Position numbers and translations under genes: made by a program
Source: Alphaproteobacteria bacterium
GTDB lineage: Bacteria; Pseudomonadota; Alphaproteobacteria; Micavibrionales; Micavibrionaceae
DNA: 60,691 nt
Direction: 5' to 3'
Assembly: GCA_016125135.1 (NCBI GenBank)
Contig: WGMJ01000010.1
Span: forward strand, 99,885-160,575
Shown here: one piece after another, positions 55,510 through 60,691 of the stretch
Numbering within the stretch: the first letter of the stretch is position 1
How the letters are laid out: every line of letters starts with the position of its first letter
The notes under the pieces: model-generated
The model's database searches: none
Told to the model about the DNA's origin: nothing
The model's input: only the letters and a program-made list of their open reading frames with translations

Positions 55510-55592
55510 GTCACCCCAGCGGAAGCTGGGGTCCAGATTTACAAAGAAAATTTTTTGATTTGACTCTGGATGCCAGCTTTCGCTGGCATGAC
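55510..55592. repeat. palindromic intergenic repeat, copy 3
   Basis: This 83-bp element runs from GTCACCCCAGC to GCTGGCATGAC. Hairpins CCCAGC-GGAA-GCTGGG and GCCAGC-TTTC-GCTGGC are joined by an AT-rich middle through GGTCCAGA / TCTGGATG. It lies between the 54305 gene and the hemA 3' end and could act as a terminator. Confidence 0.8.
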
Positions 55593-55603
55593 AACAGGGG
55601 GTA

Positions 55604-56824
55604 TCAAGCGACCGCGTACTGGCTAATGTGGTTTTCCTGCCAGAGGACGAGTAATGCGTCTATCAACGTGTCGATATCTTCCTTACGGTGCGCAGCAGTT
55701 GCAGTCAGGCGCATGCGCTCGGTGCCGCGTGGCACAGTGGGGTAGTTGATCGGTTGCACATAGATATTGAAACGCTCGAGTAATTGGTCGGTCACAGCTT
55801 TGCAGCAACGCGCATCACCAATGAGTAGCGGCACGATATGGCTTTCACCTTTCATGTAGGGCAGGCCGGCTTTTTCAAGCTGGGCTTTCATATATTTGGC
55901 ATTCTGGAATGCGCGTTGGCGTTCGATGTCGGACATTTTTAAATGTTCAACGCTCGCCAGAATTCCTGCCAGTGTTGAAGGCGGCAGCGATGTTGTGAAA
56001 ATAAAACCGGAGGCATAGCAGCGCACGGCGTCAACAACGGCTTTAGAGCTAGCGATATAACCGCCCATCAGGCCGTAGGCCTTGCCAAACGTGCCTTCAA
56101 TCAAATCAATCTGGTCGGCAATGCCGCGCTGGGCCGCAACGCCTGCGCCACGCGGGCCATAGAGGCCCACAGCATGTACTTCATCGAGATACGTGAAGGC
56201 ATTATATTCTTTAGCCAGCGCGATAATTTCCTCCAGCGGCGAAATGTCGCCTTCCATGGAATAGACTGATTCAAAGGCTACGATTTTAGGCACATCTGCC
56301 GGTGCTTCTTTTAAAAGCGTTTCAAGATGCGCAACATCATTGTGGCGGAAGATACGCTTCGCTTGCTTCGAGGAGCGCATGCCGTGAATCATCGAGGCGT
56401 GGTTCAACTCGTCCGAGAAAATGATACAACCAGGCATAAGGGCCGCCAGCGTACTAAGCGCACCTTCGTTTGCAACATAGCCGGATGAAAAAACAAGGGC
56501 GGCTTCTTTGTTGTGGAGATCAGCGAGGGACTCTTCAACGCGTTTATGAAGAATATTCGTGCCGGAAATATTACGTGTACCACCTGCGCCTGCGCCCATT
56601 TTTGCGGCAGTTTCGCGCACGGCTTCAATGACTTTCGGGTTCTGGCCCATGCCCAGATAATCATTACTGCACCAGATGGTCACTTCTTGCGTTGTACCGT
56701 TATCATGATGAAGAAGGGCTTTCGGGAATTTGCCGACCTGACGCTCGAGATGCGCGAAGACGCGGTAGCGGCCTTCCTGTTTAACGCTTTCGACTTTATC
56801 TTTGAAAAAATTCTCGTAGTTCAT
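55604..56824 (-). CDS. hemA: 5-aminolevulinate synthase
   Basis: This 406-residue pyridoxal-phosphate enzyme condenses glycine and succinyl-CoA to ALA, the Shemin route typical of alphaproteobacteria. Start [20 protein letters not shown] (ATG 56824) matches the family. Motifs are [33 protein letters not shown] and [13 protein letters not shown] with the PLP lysine. It is divergent from a ribokinase gene, with a palindromic candidate operator between. Confidence 0.96.
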   Translation of the reverse strand: MNYENFFKDKVESVKQEGRYRVFAHLERQVGKFPKALLHHDNGTTQEVTIWCSNDYLGMGQNPKVIEAVRETAAKMGAGAGGTRNISGTNILHKRVEESLADLHNKEAALVFSSGYVANEGALSTLAALMPGCIIFSDELNHASMIHGMRSSKQAKRIFRHNDVAHLETLLKEAPADVPKIVAFESVYSMEGDISPLEEIIALAKEYNAFTYLDEVHAVGLYGPRGAGVAAQRGIADQIDLIEGTFGKAYGLMGGYIASSKAVVDAVRCYASGFIFTTSLPPSTLAGILASVEHLKMSDIERQRAFQNAKYMKAQLEKAGLPYMKGESHIVPLLIGDARCCKAVTDQLLERFNIYVQPINYPTVPRGTERMRLTATAAHRKEDIDTLIDALLVLWQENHISQYAVA

Positions 56825-56890
56825 AATCAACAACCTGTATCTTTTCCGGAAATTACGCCTCTTTTGGCGGCACAGCAAGAAAAAATCTAG

Positions 56891-56907
56891 CTGAGAACAA
56901 TTCTCAG
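56891..56907. promoter_or_regulatory. palindromic candidate iron-type operator upstream of hemA
   Basis: The perfect palindrome CTGAGAA-CAA-TTCTCAG fits both TGA-N9-TCA (iron-rhodo box, RirA) and the AGAA-N3-TTCT core of the Irr ICE box. It lies about 67 bases before hemA and 36 before the ribokinase start. Known biology makes hemA the likelier target. The regulator is not in the window. Confidence 0.45.
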
Positions 56908-56942
56908 TTGTATGTTGTAAAAACTAAAGTAGGATACCGCGC

Positions 56943-57887
56943 ATGCTTATTGTTTTTGGCTCATTAAACATGGATATATCGGCACAGGTGCCAGCACTGC
57001 CCAAAGGTGGTGAAACGGTAATAACCGATACATATCATTTTTTCCCCGGAGGTAAGGGTGCAAATCAGGCGTTTGCGGCAGGACGATTCGGTTCAAGAAC
57101 GGTGATGGTGGGCAAAGTCGGTGATGATGCTTTCGGTACAATTCTTTTTGAAACGCTGAAGCGCGAAGGCGTTACTTGCTCGGGGATTGCAAGGTGTGAA
57201 ACGCCAACGGGCTGCGCTTTCATTGCGCGTGATACAAATGGCGAAAACCAGATCGTTGTTATGGCTGGCGCAAATAGCGAAGTTTCTGCCGATCAGGTGC
57301 CGGATGAAATTTTAAAAGAGGGCAATTATCTTCTCATTCAAATGGAAGTACCTATTGTCGAAATTGAAAAGCTGGTTACGCGTGCAAAAGCCCATGGCGT
57401 GAAAGTTATTTTAAATCTTGCGCCGGCGATTGATCTTCCGCGTAGTTTATATTCGAAACTGGACTACCTGATTGTGAACAAGCACGAAGCGAAACAAATT
57501 GCTGATCGTTTGAATTTGAATGTCCAGAATAACGCGGCCCTTATTGCCAAGGCACTTGCGGCAGAGGGGCAACTAACATGCATAGTTACGCTCGGCGAGC
57601 GTGGCTCTATAGCGGTGGATACAAAGGGTGAAGCGTACGGTATTTCCGCTTATCCGCTTACAAAAGAGCAGATTGTAGACACAACAGGTGCGGGTGACTG
57701 CTATTGCGGCACTTTGGCGGCGGCATTACATGAGCGTAAGACGCTGGGTGAAGCTATGCGGCTTGCAACTGTTGCCTCGGCCCTGAGCTGCAAAACCGCA
57801 GGAGCCCAAACGTCTTACCCGTATATCGATGATGTTGTTAAAGAAGCTGAAACGATAAAGCTGCCCGAAAAAGTCAAGATTGAGTAG
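56943..57887 (+). CDS. rbsK: ribokinase-like PfkB-family sugar kinase
   Basis: This 314-residue carbohydrate kinase matches ribokinase, which phosphorylates D-ribose. Motifs are GSLNMDISAQVPALPKGGET, the GGKGANQA(F)AAGRFG stretch, and the C-terminal DTTGAGDCYCGTLAAAL with the catalytic Asp in GAGD. The substrate is inferred from the family. Its 3' end overlaps the convergent response regulator gene by 14 bases. Confidence 0.88.
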   Translation: MLIVFGSLNMDISAQVPALPKGGETVITDTYHFFPGGKGANQAFAAGRFGSRTVMVGKVGDDAFGTILFETLKREGVTCSGIARCETPTGCAFIARDTNGENQIVVMAGANSEVSADQVPDEILKEGNYLLIQMEVPIVEIEKLVTRAKAHGVKVILNLAPAIDLPRSLYSKLDYLIVNKHEAKQIADRLNLNVQNNAALIAKALAAEGQLTCIVTLGERGSIAVDTKGEAYGISAYPLTKEQIVDTTGAGDCYCGTLAAALHERKTLGEAMRLATVASALSCKTAGAQTSYPYIDDVVKEAETIKLPEKVKIE

Positions 57888-58398
57888 CTTTGCTTTCTTT
57901 ATTTTCTTTAGCGCTTTTATCTGCTTTGCGTTTACCGCGCCCTTCGCCTTTTTTACTTCTGCGTCTGTCTGGCCCGAAATAGGCTTTAGCTTTTACAAAC
58001 TGGCGTGGCCGCTCGATAATTTGCACAAGGCGGCTATAAAGATCACGCGAGCTAAAAGGTTTCACCAGAAATTCTGTAACGCCAAGGTCACGCGCATAGC
58101 AAACGCGCTCCTTGTAACTAAACCCCGTCATAAGAATAACCGGCACGTAGGGGTTGGGTGACCTTTCGGAATGGCGGATGCGTTTTGTCAGTTCCAGCCC
58201 GTCATCGTTATCGATAATCCAGTCGGTTAGCACAATGTCAGGCGCGTGGCGGCAGTAAAGCTCGAAGGCTTCGTCAGCGGACCCTGCCATCAGGATAATC
58301 CGGAAGCCAAAAGTACGCAGAATGTTCTGAACAAGCGTGCGTAGCGGGGCATGGTCATCCACCACAAGAATGCTTGTCTGGTCAAAATTATAAGCCAT
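57874..58398 (-). CDS. single-domain response regulator
   Basis: This 174-residue protein has a CheY-like receiver. The acidic pocket is VVDDHAPLR, the phospho-acceptor Asp is in DIVLTDWIIDNDDG, Thr is in ILMTGFS, and the Lys is in FLVKPFSSRDL. It lacks an output domain. The C-terminal tail is very basic (FGPDRRRSKKGEGRGKRK), a motif often seen in short alphaproteobacterial regulators. Its partner kinase is unknown; the orphan kinase at 693 is one possibility only. Confidence 0.87.
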   Translation of the reverse strand: MAYNFDQTSILVVDDHAPLRTLVQNILRTFGFRIILMAGSADEAFELYCRHAPDIVLTDWIIDNDDGLELTKRIRHSERSPNPYVPVILMTGFSYKERVCYARDLGVTEFLVKPFSSRDLYSRLVQIIERPRQFVKAKAYFGPDRRRSKKGEGRGKRKADKSAKENKESKATQS

Positions 58399-58489
58399 GG
58401 CTTTATCATGCCTGAAATAAGGAAAAAATCCATTAAATGCTTGTTTTGACCTCTGTAGAATCTATACTAAGGAAAATAACAGGGAAAAA

Positions 58490-59377
58490 ATGACCGAAGA
58501 ACGCGTAAGAATTGGTCGTATTGTAAAAGATAAAAATGATATTCCATGCCTCCGCAAAGTCTTCACAGATGCGGCGGGCACAAGAAACCAGCTCTATATT
58601 CCGGTGAAAGATATTTTGCAGGAAGTCGATAATGGCACAAATCTGAAGCAACTGAAAAAGAAATTCAATAATTGCAAATTCACAAGGGATGATATTCGTG
58701 TGTGTCGTGCCTTTGCGGCTGTCACAATGCCTGAACGGCGTGAGTATAAAAAGAATGCCCGTGAACGGCGCATGAAAATTTTGCTGGACGAGAATATGCC
58801 GTACCAGCTTATTACGCCGCTGCTGAAAAAATTCGGCGGGCTGACGCATATTTATTTTGAAGGCATGGAAGGCTTTGCCGATGAGTTTATTTACTACCGG
58901 CCTTTTTATCAGCTCAAAAAGAAAACACAGCGCGAGCGGATAAAGGATATCAAAACGCGCTATGTTATTTTCACGCGCGACCGCGATATGGTTGATATTG
59001 CGCGGGCACAGTGGCTGAATCGCATACGTTGTAGCGCAACACCGGAAGATATTCGCTTTGCTGGTACGAATGTGATCATCCATATTCAGGATGCCTCATT
59101 CGCCAAAGCAAAAAACAGCAAGGCTCTCACCGCGTTGGCTGACCAGATACTGGAAATGATCGAGAGCAAGCAGGCCTGCGCCTACAGCGTCAAGAAAGAT
59201 GGGGTGGCGCCGATCGGGAATTGCAGGCTTGATGAGATGATCAAACGTGTGGCTGAGGAAGATTTGCGCCGCAGGATTGCAGAAGACGATCTCACCGATG
59301 ATGAGCGCATCATGGTTCAAGAGCGTCAGAAGGGCAGAAAACGCCGCCGCAAGCCAGAAGACCCTGCGCCTGCCTAG
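58490..59377 (+). CDS. DUF433-like / DUF5615-like fusion (possible fused antitoxin-PIN-like toxin)
   Basis: This 295-residue cytoplasmic protein has an N-terminal region (about 15-75, [15 protein letters not shown]...[21 protein letters not shown]) that resembles the DUF433 helix-turn-helix antitoxin. A PIN-like DUF5615 domain follows (about 92-240, [18 protein letters not shown], ...[14 protein letters not shown]). The acidic positions expected of the PIN-like site (Asp in LLDEN, RDRD) are present. A basic C-terminal extension with [12 protein letters not shown] ends the protein. In other genomes these are usually two adjacent genes. The toxin role is an inference. Confidence 0.65.
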   Translation: MTEERVRIGRIVKDKNDIPCLRKVFTDAAGTRNQLYIPVKDILQEVDNGTNLKQLKKKFNNCKFTRDDIRVCRAFAAVTMPERREYKKNARERRMKILLDENMPYQLITPLLKKFGGLTHIYFEGMEGFADEFIYYRPFYQLKKKTQRERIKDIKTRYVIFTRDRDMVDIARAQWLNRIRCSATPEDIRFAGTNVIIHIQDASFAKAKNSKALTALADQILEMIESKQACAYSVKKDGVAPIGNCRLDEMIKRVAEEDLRRRIAEDDLTDDERIMVQERQKGRKRRRKPEDPAPA

Positions 59378-59643
59378 AATTTATTAATTGCCTGGGCCAG
59401 TGAAATATCTTTTTCGGTGAGGCCGCCAGCATCATGTGTTGTTAAAGTGATATCGACTTTATTATAAACATTTTTCCACTCGGGGTGGTGGTCGGCTTTT
59501 TCTGCGAGCAAGGCAACGCGACTCATAAAGCCCCACGCCTCGTTAAAATCACGGAATTTGAAACTGCGGGAAATAGCCTTCCCCGATTCAGATAATTCCC
59601 ATTTTTCAGGTATTTGTGCTGTATGGTTTTCCGGCATTTGCAA
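59374..59643 (-). CDS. phhB: pterin-4a-carbinolamine dehydratase
   Basis: This 89-residue enzyme dehydrates 4a-hydroxytetrahydropterin, recycling the cofactor of aromatic hydroxylases. The family signature is intact: [20 protein letters not shown] followed by [11 protein letters not shown], with the catalytic His pair in DHHPEW. It overlaps the end of the 58490 gene by four bases on the opposite strand. No phenylalanine hydroxylase gene is in the window. Confidence 0.93.
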   Translation of the reverse strand: MQMPENHTAQIPEKWELSESGKAISRSFKFRDFNEAWGFMSRVALLAEKADHHPEWKNVYNKVDITLTTHDAGGLTEKDISLAQAINKF

Positions 59644-59697
59644 TCTGTCCTGTTCTTGCTAGACTAACGGTGTAATCAAACACGAGTTCAAAATATT

Positions 59698-60132
59698 ATG
59701 CAACGTCAAGAAATTGTCATGAATTTCGGAGTGCCGCCCAGCAATGATGATTTGCTGGCCATTGCACGTGACGTACTGGCAAGTCTGCCTGATGAGCTAA
59801 CAGCGCATATTGAAGAAGATCTCGCGCTTGAGATTGAAGAGTTTGGTAATGACACGCTGATGCAGGATCTGGGTATTGATAACACTTACGAGTTGCTGGC
59901 CTACTACAAGTCGGCAAAGCAATTAACACCCGGCGTTACAAAAAAAGTTGCGAATGATGATGATGCGCTTGTGTTGTTCCGCCGCTCTATCCTCGATTAT
60001 TGGTGCGAAACGAGCGACGATTTAGGCGAACTGGTCCGGCAGGTGATGATTGAAGAAATCGCCCGTAACTTCGAATATCCCGATGATATTATCGACGAGA
60101 TGACTGCACGGCACCATCAGGGCGTTCTTTAA
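59698..60132 (+). CDS. zincin_1 (DUF1025)-family homologue lacking the zinc histidines
   Basis: This 144-residue protein (or 137 from ATG 59719) matches the metallopeptidase family PF06262 along its length: ARDVLASLPDELTAHIEEDLALEIEEF, NTYELLAYYKS and DALVLFRRSILDYWCE. At the place of HExxH it reads VMIEEIARNFEYPDD, so both zinc-binding His are replaced and only the Glu remains. The fold is probably kept but protease activity is unlikely. The frame is intact, so it is not an obvious pseudogene. It overlaps the 3' end of pdxH by four bases. Confidence 0.75.
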   Translation: MQRQEIVMNFGVPPSNDDLLAIARDVLASLPDELTAHIEEDLALEIEEFGNDTLMQDLGIDNTYELLAYYKSAKQLTPGVTKKVANDDDALVLFRRSILDYWCETSDDLGELVRQVMIEEIARNFEYPDDIIDEMTARHHQGVL

Positions 60133-60678
60133 GGATATAGTTTTTCCGTGCGCCAGCCATTTTCTTCCCTGCAATAAACCAGCCTGTTATGACGGCGACT
60201 TGGCTGGTCAAGCCAGAACTCGATTTTTTGTGGGACAATACGAAAGCCTGACCAATGGGCAGGGCGCGGCACATCTTCACTATCTTTATATTGTTCTTCC
60301 AGCGATTTTATTTTTTCTATGAATACATCATCGCTTTCAAGCGGGCGCGATTGTGATGAGGCGATCGCGCTAATGCGGTGGCTTTTTGGCCGCTGGTTAA
60401 AATAGTTATTTGCTTCTTCATCTGTAACAGGTGCGGCGGTGCCTTCAATGCGGATTTGTCGGCGAATAGTTTTCCAGTGGAAGCAAAGCGCTGCTTGCGG
60501 ATGGGAAAGTAGCTCACATCCTTTTTGGCTTTCAAAGTTTGTATAAAAAACAAAGCCTTTTTCATCCCAGCCGCGGACCAGAATTATGCGGACGCTGGGC
60601 TGGCCGTTGGCGGCCACTGTCGCCAAGCTGGCCGCGGTCGGGTCATTTGGTTCGGTTTTTTCCGCGTCATTCAGCCAT
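60129..60678 (-). CDS. pdxH: pyridoxamine 5'-phosphate oxidase (5' end missing)
   Basis: This FMN enzyme makes pyridoxal 5'-phosphate. The visible part reads from WLNDAEKTEPNDPTAASLAT through SVRIILVRGWDEKGFVFYTN, LCFHWKTIRRQIRIEGTA, FNQRPKSHRISAIASSQS to the C-terminal HNRLVYCREENGW...LYP. The N-terminus is cut off by the contig end; an internal ATG at 60626 is not the true start. The last 13 bases of the window are adapter, not gene. Confidence 0.92.
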
Positions 60679-60691
60679 AGATCGGAAGAGC
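60679..60691. other. Illumina adapter remnant at the contig end
   Basis: The final bases AGATCGGAAGAGC are identical to the start of the standard Illumina TruSeq adapter. They interrupt pdxH and should be trimmed. Confidence 0.93.

Overview
The window looks like one end of a chromosomal contig from an uncultured, PHB-storing, probably flagellated alphaproteobacterium of moderate GC content (judged by eye). Markers of the class are the Shemin-pathway hemA with hemB, PhaR/phasin/phaCAB polymer genes, a SUV3-like RNA helicase, RecX, an RHH_4-type ribbon-helix-helix protein, a DivJ/PleC/PdhS-like kinase, Hsp33 next to an ABC-2 permease, and palindromic repeats of the GTCAT-N-CCCGCGAAAGCGGG type, one of which sits in frame inside recO. 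I cannot name a genus. No rRNA, tRNA, CRISPR array, transposase or prophage was found. No gap between genes exceeds about 210 bases. The last 13 bases are an Illumina adapter remnant, so the right end is a contig end and pdxH is cut there.

Layout. 1-13.4 kb: phasin, a PAS sensor kinase, recX, an ABC permease with hslO, an OmpA-like lipoprotein divergent from prfB (with its programmed +1 frameshift), a TcpQ-like protein, a large periplasmic coiled-coil protein, a 31-nonapeptide RTX protein and phaR. 13.5-17.2 kb: a PHB operon, phaC-phaA-phaB plus a stand-alone cyclic-nucleotide-binding protein. 17.3-27 kb: housekeeping and envelope genes (AsmA, fumC, phosphofructokinase, an L,D-transpeptidase and a MepK-like endopeptidase). 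27.1-35.5 kb: the most unusual region, three tandem secreted proteins. Each has a Cys/Thr/Gly-rich repeat stalk, a poly-glycine linker and a C-terminal Hint (Hedgehog/intein) autoprocessing domain beginning Gly-Cys-Phe. The first is fused to a type IV prepilin N-terminus. 35.5-40.5 kb: recO, parC and an ABC exporter. 40.4-43.6 kb: an island of unknown genes, including a back-to-back triplicate of one small family and two secreted paralogues. 43.7-60.7 kb: a P-loop kinase, motAB, hemB, CoA metabolism, polyprenyl synthase, the SUV3-like helicase, hemA with a candidate iron-type operator, ribokinase, a response regulator, a DUF433-DUF5615-like fusion, a pterin dehydratase, a zincin homologue that has lost its zinc histidines, and truncated pdxH.

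How the genes work together. Phasin, PhaR, PhaC, PhaA and PhaB form a complete route from acetyl-CoA to PHB granules. HemA and HemB start tetrapyrrole synthesis. MotA and MotB power a flagellum whose other genes are elsewhere. The Hint cluster has its own ribosome-binding sites and a strong shared terminator, so it reads as one operon for surface or extracellular proteins that may cleave themselves and leave a C-terminal poly-Gly end. That model is an inference from sequence alone.
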